Below are positions 7,573 to 14,761 of a DNA stretch of 36,911 bases, in pieces. The DNA is from a virus: positions 1 through 36,911 of the IMG/VR virus record IMGVR_UViG_3300036766_000768; one strand, written 5' to 3'. Numbering within the stretch: the stretch's first letter is position 1; every line of letters begins with the position of its first letter. Both the position numbers and the translations under genes were made by a program. The notes beneath the pieces were generated by a model. It searched no databases. It saw only the letters and a program-made list of their open reading frames with translations, and had not been told where the DNA came from.

Positions 7573-8052
7573 ATGACATTAGTAAGCACAGTAGTAATCG
7601 ACTTAGGCGCAGGAACAGCGATCTTAAATTGTCAATCTGACGGAAGCCTATGCGAAAACATTGCCTATGATAACTCGTTACAGCAAATTACTTTCCAAGA
7701 AAGAGGAGAACTGTTCATTCCCCCAGTGGATTATATACAATTATCAGAGCAGTTCAAGATCCTAGAGACGGCAATTCAGTTTAACTTCTCTCCCAATCAA
7801 TATGCAACGCAGCCTTGGAATCAATTGGTATTAAATAACACCCTAGATAGTCAAGCGGGTCAATGGAATATTACCATGTCATCAGTGGATCTTGATCCTT
7901 TAATAATTGAATATTCAGGTATTTTATCTCTCAATCAAGTGCAGTTGCATAAGAGAGGCAACCCAAAAACGATCATGTTCCCAGAATGGATTGCAGTTCT
8001 ATCAAGATTGAAAGCATATCAAGTTCAGTTAAAAGATTATTTTAGCTTATAA
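7573..8052 (+). CDS. Hypothetical virion-associated protein
   Basis: This 159-aa protein has ordinary composition, unlike the fibres on each side. It holds aromatic and acidic stretches (ITFQERGELFIPPVDYIQL) and ends in a basic helix and YFSL. AAGGGGA precedes its ATG. It could be a fibre assembly factor or a tail-tip subunit. I do not recognise the family. Confidence 0.75.
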   Translation: MTLVSTVVIDLGAGTAILNCQSDGSLCENIAYDNSLQQITFQERGELFIPPVDYIQLSEQFKILETAIQFNFSPNQYATQPWNQLVLNNTLDSQAGQWNITMSSVDLDPLIIEYSGILSLNQVQLHKRGNPKTIMFPEWIAVLSRLKAYQVQLKDYFSL

Positions 8053-8065
8053 GGATTAAAAAAAT

Positions 8066-9421
8066 ATGGTTCAACAACTTTCGTCTAATACATTCACGAC
8101 TGCAAAATGGATTGTCTCTGCTACTGCATCTGATGGCACTCACACGACAATTGCAACTGCTCTTACAAGTGCATCTAGTGGAGATACAATATTCATTAGA
8201 CCTGGAACCTACACAGAGAATCTAACTCTAAAAGCTGGAGTAAATTTAACATCATATAGCTGCGAAGGCCTTACCACAGGGACAGCGAATATTGCATCTA
8301 ACGTGGTAATCGTAGGCAAGCTAACAGCAAGTTATACAGGCAATGTGTACATCAGCGGGATAACATTAAAAACTAATGGAGACTACGCGATAGAGTGCAC
8401 ATCAGGTACAGTTGCTTTAATGTTTTCAGAGTGTAATTTATTCTGTAATGACTTCTCCGGCTTGCACTGCACCAACGCATCATGCTTAATAGAGCTGCAA
8501 AATTGTAATGGAACAATTCAGAACGCCTCAGCAACATTCTGCGTGATAACAAATGGTGTTATTAAAATTGAACAAGGAAATTATTACAATTCTGTCTCAT
8601 CGGTAGTAAGTACAGTGTCAGGAGGATCTTTAGCGATCTCAAATGCGGTATTTGGTTCGCCAATTACCATCAGCGGTGGCGCAGCAGTCACTGGCGAAAA
8701 TACTACATTTACCTCTCCAATAATTATGTCGGGCACTTGTACTTTTGTTTCGACATTTTCAAACATAAGCGGAGCAACTGCAAGCGCAGTTAGTATTGGC
8801 GCCGGATGCACTGCTACAATTTATGACACAATAATTAATAGTTCGAATACGAATGCACTGACTGGAGCGGGAACTCTTATCTATGCAAACCTAACATTCG
8901 GTAGCACTTCTTCTTTAATGAACGTAACCACCCAGACGGCAGCATATTCCAATCTAGGCAAGTACAAGGCGACTGGGCAGCCTCTTTTCGATATGACTCT
9001 TAATGGTACTATAAGTAATATCACAGGAGACGGAACGGTCTATACAGTTGTCTTCGATGCGACCAACGTAGATCAAAACTCCAATTGTACTTCGAATACT
9101 ACATTTACAGCTCCTGTAGCTGGTAGGTATTTGTTCTGCGCAAGTTTGTTTATGACAGGAATTGGAGTAGCTCATACTTCTTCTACGATTGGTCTTTACA
9201 TAGGTGGATCAGCTGCATTTCCAGCAAAGTTAGGTGGTGTAATTAATCCTGGAGTTTGCAAGGACGCTGTAAATACTCTTACTTTGTCTATAACTGGCGT
9301 GCTTAACCTAGCGGCTACGAATGCTGTTACTTTAACTGTAATGATGTCTGGAAGCACAAAGACAGTCGACATCACCGCGGACAATAGACTTAATTATTTC
9401 AACGGATATCTATTAGGATAG
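8066..9421 (+). CDS. Beta-helix tail protein with a C1q-like C-terminal domain
   Basis: This is a 451-aa protein. Residues about 1-70 contain the signature of right-handed beta-helix proteins (SGDTIFIRPGTYTENLTLKAGVNL), as in pectate-lyase-type tailspikes. Short Asn/Ser/Thr repeats that would form helix turns follow to about residue 290. The last 150 residues contain a C1q/TNF-like jelly-roll signature (FTAPVAGRYLFCASLF) and end in FNGYLLG. Such trimeric jelly rolls often cap phage fibres and bind host surface polymers. No catalytic residues can be assigned, so enzyme activity is open. It is the last large gene of the module. Confidence 0.8.
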   Translation: MVQQLSSNTFTTAKWIVSATASDGTHTTIATALTSASSGDTIFIRPGTYTENLTLKAGVNLTSYSCEGLTTGTANIASNVVIVGKLTASYTGNVYISGITLKTNGDYAIECTSGTVALMFSECNLFCNDFSGLHCTNASCLIELQNCNGTIQNASATFCVITNGVIKIEQGNYYNSVSSVVSTVSGGSLAISNAVFGSPITISGGAAVTGENTTFTSPIIMSGTCTFVSTFSNISGATASAVSIGAGCTATIYDTIINSSNTNALTGAGTLIYANLTFGSTSSLMNVTTQTAAYSNLGKYKATGQPLFDMTLNGTISNITGDGTVYTVVFDATNVDQNSNCTSNTTFTAPVAGRYLFCASLFMTGIGVAHTSSTIGLYIGGSAAFPAKLGGVINPGVCKDAVNTLTLSITGVLNLAATNAVTLTVMMSGSTKTVDITADNRLNYFNGYLLG

Positions 9422-9424
9422 AAT

Positions 9425-9571
9425 ATGGATCGCAGTTACAAAAAACTAATATCAAAAGAAAAATCCCTAGAATCGGATACCAAGAAGGTTTTGGCTAAGG
9501 ATGAGAAACGAGATTCACTCGTCAAGGTCGGGAAGAAAGCCAAACGCAAGATGAAGGGTAAGGGTTGTTAA
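9425..9571 (+). CDS. Lys-rich 48-aa protein
   Basis: The gene runs from ATG 9425, with AGGATAGA just upstream, to TAA 9571. The protein is strongly basic and ends in KRKMKGKGC. This end resembles that of the Lys-rich protein at 31191-31430 (DKMKGKGK). It closes the fibre operon. It may bind nucleic acid or acidic virion proteins; the role is unknown. Its 3' end overlaps the structured element that begins at 9554. Confidence 0.6.
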   Translation: MDRSYKKLISKEKSLESDTKKVLAKDEKRDSLVKVGKKAKRKMKGKGC

Positions 9572-9687
9572 CAACTCTCTTAAAAATGGAGGCCATTCGG
9601 ACACCCTGTCCGAAGCGGCCAGAATGTCCTACATTGGCGAGTGACAAAAGCGGCTACGATAGCTTAATAGTCACGGTCTTATCCCTT
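9554..9687. ncRNA. Candidate structured RNA/DNA element, copy 1
   Basis: The region is closed by 9554-9562 pairing with 9678-9687 (9 base pairs, one bulge). Inside are an 8-bp hairpin with a 3-base loop (9596-9603/9607-9614), flanked by a GGCC/GGCC pair, and a stem GTGAC/GTCAC (9641-9645/9670-9674) that encloses AAGC/GCTT. Blocks of its sequence recur in the same order at 16118-16171. The strand and function are unknown. It lies between convergent operons. Confidence 0.4.
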
Positions 9688-9822
9688 CTTCTCTTTGGTC
9701 TTAAATACCTATAGGACATATCAGAGCAAAAGAACAAGTGGTGCATATAGGGTGAATAGATTCTTTTAAGATTGCAATCCATAAAGTAGTATTCTTTTGG
9801 AACTCGTGTGCAAAATATCCAT
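9688..9822. other. Intergenic spacer between convergent operons
   Basis: Together with the structured element before it, this completes a stretch of about 250 bases without a gene. It is AT-rich and I see no convincing ORF. Neither strand shows a clear hairpin followed by a U tract. Confidence 0.5.
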
Positions 9823-10080
9823 TTAGTCATTTTGAGAATACCAAGGGTTTAGCGCACAATCGAACTCATCAGCGAACCAATCGATTACCTCTTGCTCTCT
9901 CTCGTCCTGCGTATCCATCCACTCTTTCAGAGTTAAGGGATCATCCGAATTCGCATTGTAGTCTAGGTAATCCTTCAGGATGTGGTTGTTTACCTCGATG
10001 TCGTAAACAAAGCTATAGACTTCAGCTCCGACAAAGACTATAGACATGTATATACCCATCATCCAGTAATATTTTCGCAT
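9823..10080 (-). CDS. Small membrane-anchored acidic protein
   Basis: The ATG at 10080 overlaps the stop of 10080-10283 by ATGA, giving 85 aa. This is preferred to an upstream in-frame codon at 10167. One TM helix (about residues 5-24, YYWMMGIYMSIVFVG) is followed by an acidic soluble part rich in Asp, Glu and Trp. It is the last gene of the recombination operon. The function is unknown. Confidence 0.65.
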   Translation of the reverse strand: MRKYYWMMGIYMSIVFVGAEVYSFVYDIEVNNHILKDYLDYNANSDDPLTLKEWMDTQDEREQEVIDWFADEFDCALNPWYSQND

Positions 10081-10283
10081 CAGTCGTGCCCCAGGTGATT
10101 CATTATATTCTTCCCATTGACTGAGTATAGAAAATAATCCTTCCCGCATTTGTAGAATCCAAGGCAATCCTCTACCTCGATCTTATGGCTCTCGCCGCAT
10201 ACACATTGATGCTCTGTGCTAGCGAGAGGAGCCTGGTTAAGCTCCTCGTTGCTGAATGAGACGAAGGGTGTTTCTTTATTCAT
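10080..10283 (-). CDS. Small putative zinc-binding protein
   Basis: This 67-aa protein has CVCGESH and a later DCLGFYKCG, which could supply four Cys ligands. It is soluble and overlaps both neighbours by a few bases (8 upstream, ATGA downstream), so it is translated as part of the operon. The family is not recognised. Confidence 0.65.
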   Translation of the reverse strand: MNKETPFVSFSNEELNQAPLASTEHQCVCGESHKIEVEDCLGFYKCGKDYFLYSVNGKNIMNHLGHD

Positions 10284-10461
10284 TGAAGAATCTCTTGTCT
10301 ACGTTTTTTGGGGTTTCATCCCAAGATTTTAAATATTCGAGGTGATTCTTTTGGTAGATCCTATCCATTTTATCATAGCAGTCCTTGCACCATATAGAAA
10401 GGCAAAGAGGATTGTGTTGATACGTTTTCACTCTAGGATGGTTTAGACAATATTTGCTCAT
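10276..10461 (-). CDS. Small Cys/His zinc-finger-like protein
   Basis: This 61-aa protein has YCLNH near the N-terminus and then LCLSIWCKDCYDK, so possible ligands are C-x2-H and C-x4-C-x2-C. The remainder is basic and aromatic and helical. It lies downstream of the exonuclease gene after 87 AT-rich bases. It may act as a small DNA- or protein-binding accessory factor. Confidence 0.65.
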   Translation of the reverse strand: MSKYCLNHPRVKTYQHNPLCLSIWCKDCYDKMDRIYQKNHLEYLKSWDETPKNVDKRFFNE

Positions 10462-10548
10462 AGATCCTTACTTCTCCACATAAAAAATAAAAATTAAAAG
10501 CCACATTATTAAATTCAGAAATAGACCCAAAAAAAAAGTTAGAAATGT

Positions 10549-11418
10549 TCATTCGTAAATCCTCACAGATGTAGTAGGCGGCTTTCGATACGGCTCCAAG
10601 TCTAAGCCTGACAATTCGGGGATTTTGTCATACTGAATATTTCCTCGCCTAACAATTCGTTGAACTTTTGTATTCCCGATCTTTATCCTTGGATGATCAA
10701 AAATCAACTGTTTTCGGATTTCTTCCTTACGCTCTTCTATCCAAACTATATCCTGATTTAATTCTTTTAGTTTGCGAACTTTTTGTAATAGGTCAGGATC
10801 ATTTATCTCGATCCAATCCCTATCTATTGCCGGTGGAGGTTGGAAGTTTACCAAGAAGGAAAGAAACTCTAATTCCTTGGCTTGCATATCTTTGATGAAT
10901 TCTTCATCGCGATCAATTTGCAACAGGATGAGATCATTTAATATGAATTCATCTTTACCTAGTCTTTCGACTCTTGCAGAAGCATACCAGGCGCTAGGAG
11001 TCCCCATGACCATACATTGATGCTGGCATTGAGGAAAATAAAGATCTGGCACGTTTCCCTGTCGAGCTTGCTCGTGCGTAGTATGGCCAACAACTTTGAT
11101 CTCTACATGCTCAATTCCATCCCATCCATCTAGGGAAGCGATGAGATTAGGATGCTGTTTCATCTGAAACACTTTGGGCTCAAATTTCGTATTTAGCTCT
11201 TCGTTGACTTTTTGCAAGACGAAATCTTCTGCATCGATACCCAGCTGCATAGAATCGGTGGTCTTAATTTCCACTTCATTAATCAGGTCTTCCCAGGCTT
11301 GCAGAGCTGTACGATAGGGGCTGAGATTAAGAATCGTGGCAGCCATGCTTGCGCCGATCTTACCCTTTCTAAATTCTTTCCATTCAGAAGATCGCTGAGC
11401 GACTTTTACTTCTTGCAT
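10549..11418 (-). CDS. YqaJ-type viral exonuclease / recombinase nuclease
   Basis: This 289-aa protein belongs to the PD-(D/E)xK nucleases of the YqaJ/lambda-exonuclease type, which resect DNA ends for phage recombination. The N-terminal motif RSSEWKEFRKGKIGAS is followed by SPYRTALQAWEDL. The active site is visible as D97, then E106-I-K108 (HVEIK), and a later Gln-rich motif (YFPQCQHQ, Q130/Q132/Q134). The C-terminal 90 residues are a charged helical extension. It overlaps the HNH gene upstream by 13 bases. An SSB-like gene two genes upstream supports a recombination module. No clear annealing protein (RecT, Erf or Bet) is seen, unless the SSB-like protein fills that role. Confidence 0.9.
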   Translation of the reverse strand: MQEVKVAQRSSEWKEFRKGKIGASMAATILNLSPYRTALQAWEDLINEVEIKTTDSMQLGIDAEDFVLQKVNEELNTKFEPKVFQMKQHPNLIASLDGWDGIEHVEIKVVGHTTHEQARQGNVPDLYFPQCQHQCMVMGTPSAWYASARVERLGKDEFILNDLILLQIDRDEEFIKDMQAKELEFLSFLVNFQPPPAIDRDWIEINDPDLLQKVRKLKELNQDIVWIEERKEEIRKQLIFDHPRIKIGNTKVQRIVRRGNIQYDKIPELSGLDLEPYRKPPTTSVRIYE

Positions 11419-11981
11419 GAAACGATCCTTCCTTTTTCATCTCTATAAAGTATTTTGCTTTTTCTTTTTAAATGCCTCTTTTTGTTCACCATGTCTTGCA
11501 TATTTTCCTGGTGTGTTCCTATAAATAGATGGTATGGATTTACACATTTTGGATTGTCGCAATGATGACAAACAAATAATCCATTTTGAATCATTCCAAA
11601 TTCCATTTCCCAACTTAATCTGTGAGCGTAATTCGGTTTATTCATCACACTGATTGTTCCATATCCATAAATAGAAAAACTTCCCATCCATTCCCAACAA
11701 GAATCAGAGACATATACATTTTTCCAAAATCTTTTTTCTAAAGATTCTCGAAAAAGAAGACGACATCCGCAAGACTGAGAACAACCATTTTTTAGAAGAG
11801 ATCCTCTAACATGGTGCTCATTTCCGCAATCGCACTTGCAATGCCAAATAATCTGTCTACACTTACTGCCTTTTATTTTTTCAGATGGGTTTATAGCAGT
11901 CAAAAGGCCGAATCGTTGGCCTCGTAAATCTAACGGTTTAGCCCCAGAAGGGTTAACTCTTGTGTAAATCCCTTTAGGCAT
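11406..11981 (-). CDS. Free-standing HNH homing endonuclease
   Basis: This 191-aa protein has two parts. The N-terminal DNA-binding domain begins LDLRGQRFGLLTAIN and has paired cysteines CKCDCG and SCGC, the zinc-binding fold common in phage homing endonucleases. The HNH_3-type nuclease has AHRLSWE, then CHHCDNPKCVNPYHLFIGT with its His and Asn residues, and NMQDMV. The C-terminus is basic. It stands between the SSB-like and exonuclease genes, where it looks inserted. Such genes spread by cutting alleles that lack them. It is not inside an intron or intein as far as I can see. It might serve the ORF-less intron in the capsid gene, but nothing in the sequence shows this. Confidence 0.9.
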   Translation of the reverse strand: MPKGIYTRVNPSGAKPLDLRGQRFGLLTAINPSEKIKGSKCRQIIWHCKCDCGNEHHVRGSLLKNGCSQSCGCRLLFRESLEKRFWKNVYVSDSCWEWMGSFSIYGYGTISVMNKPNYAHRLSWEMEFGMIQNGLFVCHHCDNPKCVNPYHLFIGTHQENMQDMVNKKRHLKRKSKILYRDEKGRIVSCKK

Positions 11982-12043
11982 AAATATCTCTCGAATGTAT
12001 CATGTATCTGGTCATTAGTTTAGGTCTATTTGAAGGTTTTCTT

Positions 12044-12068
12044 CTCCCCAGATGGTCTGGGGAGTTTT
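12044..12068 (+). terminator. Strong hairpin with T tract on the plus strand
   Basis: A perfect 9-bp stem (12044-12052/12056-12064) with a 3-base loop is followed on the plus strand by TTTTG. No rightward gene ends here. It lies between the leftward SSB-like gene and the HNH gene. On the minus strand no U tract follows, so it could act as a pause, an RNA stability element, or a barrier to antisense transcription into the leftward operon. Confidence 0.5.
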
Positions 12069-12123
12069 GAACTATACGGGATTTCCGAACAGTTCAGTTG
12101 TTCGATAAAAGCGAGCGACTTCT

Positions 12124-12924
12124 TCAGAAGGGTATTTCATTATCTTCCAACTCAGCCTTCTTAAGATCCTCGATCTTCCTATTGATCTGTCTCTTAGCCC
12201 ACTCATAACGATCAGAGGGTAGCAGCTTGAGCGAAGCGATCTTGCAGACCTGCAAGAAGTTCTTGAGCCAAGTGGCGTCAACCGGCGCGATGCTCGCGCT
12301 GATCAAATTAGTTAGCTCCGTCGATTGCTGCTCAGTAATGCTAAACACCAAGTCCTCCGGCTCTTCCTCTTTCTCTGGACGACCTTCCCAGAACCCTGGA
12401 GTCCGGTTCTGTTGCGTTACGTCAGCAAAAGGATCCTTTCCCTCGTACAAGGCATTCAGATTGATAGAGAGAACCATAAACGCTGTTTTAATGGCATTAT
12501 CGAGAGGTTTGGGAGAGATAGGGTTGACCGTATACCTAGTCTTAGCCTGTTCCCCTGTCTTAAAGATCTTGATGTCATAGTTGAACGGCTCACCCCAATC
12601 AGCATCTACAGAGAGCGATTGAATCGCTTGCTGAATGCTGGACTGGGTGCATTCCCAGATCTTGACCTTCCCGCCTTCGTCCTTGTAGTCCCAAATAATG
12701 AATGTCCAGAAGTGGGAGATCTTCTGGTCTGGAATGTTAGGCGCTAGTGGTTTGTTGTCGAGCTGAAAGCGAAGTGGTTTCTTCCCGCCGCCTGGAACTT
12801 CCATCCAGTCTAGCCAACCCACGATAGGTTTAGACAGTAAGCGAACTTTGTTTTCCCCTGATTGGATCTTGAAGTAAGACGAGTTGGATTTAGGCATTTC
12901 GTAGCCTGGAGGTAAAAATGTCAT
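12124..12924 (-). CDS. Single-stranded DNA-binding protein-like
   Basis: This 266-aa protein begins with a stretch typical of phage SSBs of the gp32 type (YFKIQSGENKVRLLSKP), followed by a beta-rich core with many aromatics (HFWTFIIWDYKDEGGK). A helical domain occupies about residues 195-255. The C-terminus is acidic and ends in EDNEIPF, closely like the protein-docking tip of bacterial SSBs (DDDIPF). It is the first gene of the leftward recombination operon, with AAGGAA as RBS. It probably coats ssDNA and recruits the nuclease or replication proteins. Single-strand annealing activity is possible. The assignment rests on these motifs, not on a family search. Confidence 0.7.
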   Translation of the reverse strand: MTFLPPGYEMPKSNSSYFKIQSGENKVRLLSKPIVGWLDWMEVPGGGKKPLRFQLDNKPLAPNIPDQKISHFWTFIIWDYKDEGGKVKIWECTQSSIQQAIQSLSVDADWGEPFNYDIKIFKTGEQAKTRYTVNPISPKPLDNAIKTAFMVLSINLNALYEGKDPFADVTQQNRTPGFWEGRPEKEEEPEDLVFSITEQQSTELTNLISASIAPVDATWLKNFLQVCKIASLKLLPSDRYEWAKRQINRKIEDLKKAELEDNEIPF

Positions 12925-12945
12925 TTTGTGTTTCCTTTTGGGTTA

Positions 12946-12962
12946 AAGGCTAGTGTAGCCTT
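12946..12962. promoter_or_regulatory. Candidate repressor operator (17-bp dyad)
   Basis: Two 7-base arms (AAGGCTA and TAGCCTT) flank GTG in a perfect inverted repeat. It lies in the divergent interval between the SSB-like gene and the HTH gene, just downstream of the expected leftward start site. Length and symmetry fit an operator for a dimeric Cro/CI-like protein. As RNA it would be a hairpin in the leftward leader. Confidence 0.5.
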
Positions 12963-12980
12963 GCGTTTAAAGATGAGTCC

Positions 12981-13010
12981 ATTGTATCCTTTGTAGATCA
13001 TTAACGTCAA
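12981..13010 (-). promoter_or_regulatory. Leftward sigma70-like promoter of the recombination operon
   Basis: On the minus strand TTGACG (13005-13010) and TACAAT (12981-12986) are separated by 18 bases, each 5/6 to consensus. Transcription would start near 12975, giving a leader of about 50 bases before the SSB-like gene. The promoter overlaps the leader of the divergent HTH gene. Confidence 0.65.
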
Positions 13011-13026
13011 GGAGAAAGGTATCATC

Positions 13027-13296
13027 ATGAAACTCATAGAATGGATCTCTCAGACGAAGATAAAGATCAACGACATTGCCCGAATCCTAGACATCAATCG
13101 GAATCACCTCTACATGATCCGTAGAGGGATCAAGAAACCATCGAGAAGATTGGTTCAGACTGTGTATGATATGACTCTAGGCCATGTGAATGGGGTAGAC
13201 GATTTTAGAGATGAGATGTGCTTACGGCATAAAGTACAGAAGAGATTGCTAAACGAAACCAAGGCTTCAATGGCGCCTCATCCACAGGATGAATGA
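13027..13296 (+). CDS. Cro/CI-like helix-turn-helix regulator
   Basis: This 89-aa protein has an N-terminal HTH: KINDIARILDINRNHLYMIRRG, where INDIARIL is helix 2, DINRNH the turn and HLYMIRR the recognition helix, followed by the KKPSRRLVQTVYDMT helix usual in XRE-family regulators. There is no peptidase or dimerisation domain of CI type, so it is closer to Cro or a small transcription factor. AAGGAGAAAGG precedes the ATG. It is divergent from the SSB-like gene, so it probably controls that promoter and perhaps its own. There is no integrase in the genome, so a lysis-lysogeny switch is not implied. Confidence 0.8.
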   Translation: MKLIEWISQTKIKINDIARILDINRNHLYMIRRGIKKPSRRLVQTVYDMTLGHVNGVDDFRDEMCLRHKVQKRLLNETKASMAPHPQDE

Positions 13297-13361
13297 ATTT
13301 AACCGAGGAAGGGGACTACCCCAAGTCCTTAACTCTCTGCCCGCGTTGCAGATCGTACTAA
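13293..13361 (+). CDS. Possible 22-aa CxxC micro-protein
   Basis: The ATG at 13293 overlaps the TGA of the HTH gene by ATGA and has AGGA just upstream, so it is placed for translational coupling. It encodes 22 residues with CPRC near the end (LTLCPRCRSY). It fills part of the gap before the next gene. It could equally be a chance ORF or a small regulatory peptide. Confidence 0.35.
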   Translation: MNLTEEGDYPKSLTLCPRCRSY

Positions 13362-13390
13362 CGGGAACCTTAATTTCAACAGGAAGATAT

Positions 13391-13798
13391 ATGGCAAAGA
13401 AGAAAAAAGAGCAAGCACCCAGGAAGAAAGATACTAGAGTGGTATTCAGGGTAACGGTTACTCATGGTCTAGAGGTCAGAGATTACCTCATCACTGCGCA
13501 TTACTACGAAATTGACATACACAGCGATAGCACAGTTCATCTCTACAATTTAGAGCATGATCAAGTCGCTTCGTTCCGTCACTGGGTAGCAATTGAGAAT
13601 CTAAAGGAAGCTGAAGCATGGGGAGAGAAGTTTGAGAAGTTGGCTAAATTTAAGCCCGTTCAAGGAGACATGTTTGAGCCGCACCCAGATCTAGGTGAAG
13701 GATTTTGTTCAGAGTGGAAAGCTAGAGTTGGTGAGATTAAGCAGGGGCTGCCTATCTCTCCTTCTGAAGATCTTAAATACAAAGATCTACCAGACTAA
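13391..13798 (+). CDS. Hypothetical protein downstream of the HTH regulator
   Basis: The ATG at 13391 is chosen because AGGAAGAT precedes it. An upstream in-frame ATG at 13289 would add 34 residues without a good RBS and overlap two frames. The product (135 aa) starts with a basic tail (MAKKKKEQAPRKKD), then a beta-rich middle (VVFRVTVTHG, HLYNLEHDQVASF) and an acidic helical end. The basic N-terminus suggests contact with nucleic acid. I do not recognise the family. Confidence 0.75.
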   Translation: MAKKKKEQAPRKKDTRVVFRVTVTHGLEVRDYLITAHYYEIDIHSDSTVHLYNLEHDQVASFRHWVAIENLKEAEAWGEKFEKLAKFKPVQGDMFEPHPDLGEGFCSEWKARVGEIKQGLPISPSEDLKYKDLPD

Positions 13799-13823
13799 AA
13801 GAGCGGGCTATTAGCTCCCGCTC
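13797..13823 (-). terminator. Intrinsic terminator for leftward transcription
   Basis: On the minus strand a 7-bp GC-rich stem (13817-13823/13801-13807) with a 9-base loop is followed by TTTTAG. It lies downstream of the leftward small-gene operon ending at 13876 and prevents read-through into the HTH unit. On the plus strand no U tract follows. Confidence 0.65.
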
Positions 13824-13824
13824 G

Positions 13825-13863
13825 AACCTCGATAACACCGATTAGGAGAGGATTCCCGAGGTT
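13825..13863. other. Second intergenic stem next to the terminator
   Basis: AACCTCG (13825-13831) and CGAGGTT (13857-13863) are perfect complements enclosing 25 bases. With the neighbouring terminator this makes a pair of structures between two convergent transcription units. The function is not known. Confidence 0.35.
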
Positions 13864-13875
13864 GATTGTAGTTGT

Positions 13876-13998
13876 TTAGGGAGGGTCTTTATCTTCGTCT
13901 CTGGGCAGCTCGCCATTCTCCGGTGGTAGGGTTGAAATATATCTCAATATAGCGAGCACTGTCCAAATACAAAAACAAATTGCTACGAATATAATCAT
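13876..13998 (-). CDS. Single-TM micro-protein
   Basis: A short gene from ATG 13998 to TAA 13876, 40 aa: one N-terminal TM helix (about residues 2-22, IIFVAICFCIWTVLAIL), then a Pro-rich acidic tail. It starts 11 bases after the resolvase stop and is the last gene of the leftward operon. The function is unknown; a holin or an exclusion peptide are possible. Confidence 0.5.
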   Translation of the reverse strand: MIIFVAICFCIWTVLAILRYISTLPPENGELPRDEDKDPP

Positions 13999-14009
13999 AA
14001 GGGCCACTC

Positions 14010-14405
14010 TTAATACCTATCGATGGAAATGTATACACTGGGTTTCAGATCATAGCTCTTTATCGCCCATCCTGCGATTATTTGTCGGTCATTTTCATAG
14101 ACAATCCCTTCCATCAGATCCTCGAAAAGTTTTCTGATATTGGAAACATCCCCCCCTCCCTGCGGTCTTATCGTACCTTCAAGCATGAGAGTAGTCTTTT
14201 TCTTAGAGGTTCTCTTAGGGATAGGCATATAGAACTCAAAATCTACTCTCAATTGCCCTGAGATCAACGATCCGGTGTACTGCTCTCTGATCATGGCCTT
14301 GATGATTTTTGCCTCGTTGTAGCGCGGGGAAAAGGCTCCTCTGGAGCCAACATAGGGCGCTTTCCATGGCAAAGGAAGGCAATTTTCTAGAGTTATCTCA
14401 ATCAT
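14010..14405 (-). CDS. rusA: RusA-like Holliday junction resolvase
   Basis: This 131-aa protein is the length of RusA, the phage dimeric endonuclease that cuts Holliday junctions symmetrically. The family signature is readable: beta strand VDFEFYMPIP, basic loop KRTSKKK, then RPQGGGDVSNIRKLFEDLM and GIVYENDRQI, matching the RusA pattern D-x-D-N-L followed by D-D-x-Q-I. One Asp of that signature is Ser here (GDVSN) and the second pair reads END, so the acidic centre is slightly unusual. It overlaps the Cys-cluster gene upstream by 8 bases. It would resolve recombination or replication intermediates before packaging. Confidence 0.8.
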   Translation of the reverse strand: MIEITLENCLPLPWKAPYVGSRGAFSPRYNEAKIIKAMIREQYTGSLISGQLRVDFEFYMPIPKRTSKKKTTLMLEGTIRPQGGGDVSNIRKLFEDLMEGIVYENDRQIIAGWAIKSYDLKPSVYISIDRY

Positions 14406-14550
14406 GTTCCTCTAGGCAACAGCAGCAATTGCACTTCTGTTTCTCTAGGATATACAACCCCCAGCAGACGATTCCAGAGCTAAACCCTATGCCAAGGAGA
14501 GTCCCTACCATGATCCAGATCCAGAAGGGCAAGTCGGTTGATTCAGTCAT
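14398..14550 (-). CDS. Membrane micro-protein with a Cys cluster
   Basis: This 50-aa protein runs from ATG 14550 to TGA 14398. It has a hydrophobic helix (about residues 9-33) with Gly and Ser, then a basic turn and the cluster KCNCCCCLEEHD at the C-terminus. Five Cys in six residues may be palmitoylated, bind metal or form disulphides. The gene overlaps both neighbours by 8 bases, supporting translation. The family is unknown. Confidence 0.55.
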   Translation of the reverse strand: MTESTDLPFWIWIMVGTLLGIGFSSGIVCWGLYILEKQKCNCCCCLEEHD

Positions 14551-14761
14551 TCTTTTCTCTCACAATATACGGAGGCATAGCTCCTCCCTTCGTATCTCTC
14601 ATAACAACAAAGAGCCCATCTTCGCAAGGGATAATGCATAGGACTTGCGAAGTTTTCTTAAGGTAATCAAGTACAACTTGTCCATCTAGTTCTTTCAGAC
14701 AGATATAATCTATGTCAGAGGATTTGGGTAATGCTGCGGGATCATAATGAAAAGTAAGCAT
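14543..14761 (-). CDS. Small protein, paralogue of 15292-15522
   Basis: This 72-aa protein shares with 15292-15522 the core CIIPCEDGL (CVIPCEDGL there) and the C-terminal YIVRE (YTVRE there), with similar spacing. They arose by duplication in the same operon. The sequence looks like a small alpha/beta domain; CxxxC could bind metal. No function is known. Confidence 0.65.
   Translation of the reverse strand: MLTFHYDPAALPKSSDIDYICLKELDGQVVLDYLKKTSQVLCIIPCEDGLFVVMRDTKGGAMPPYIVREKND

Noticed and set aside
9577-9660. tRNA gene in the structured interval at 9577-9660
   Set aside because: Stems do not form a cloverleaf, there is no TTCRA T-loop with a 7-bp acceptor stem, and the length is wrong.
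13289-13390. Longer N-terminus for the gene ending at 13798
   Set aside because: The ATG at 13289 has a poorer RBS arrangement and adds a stretch unlike the rest of the protein. ATG 13391 has AGGA upstream.
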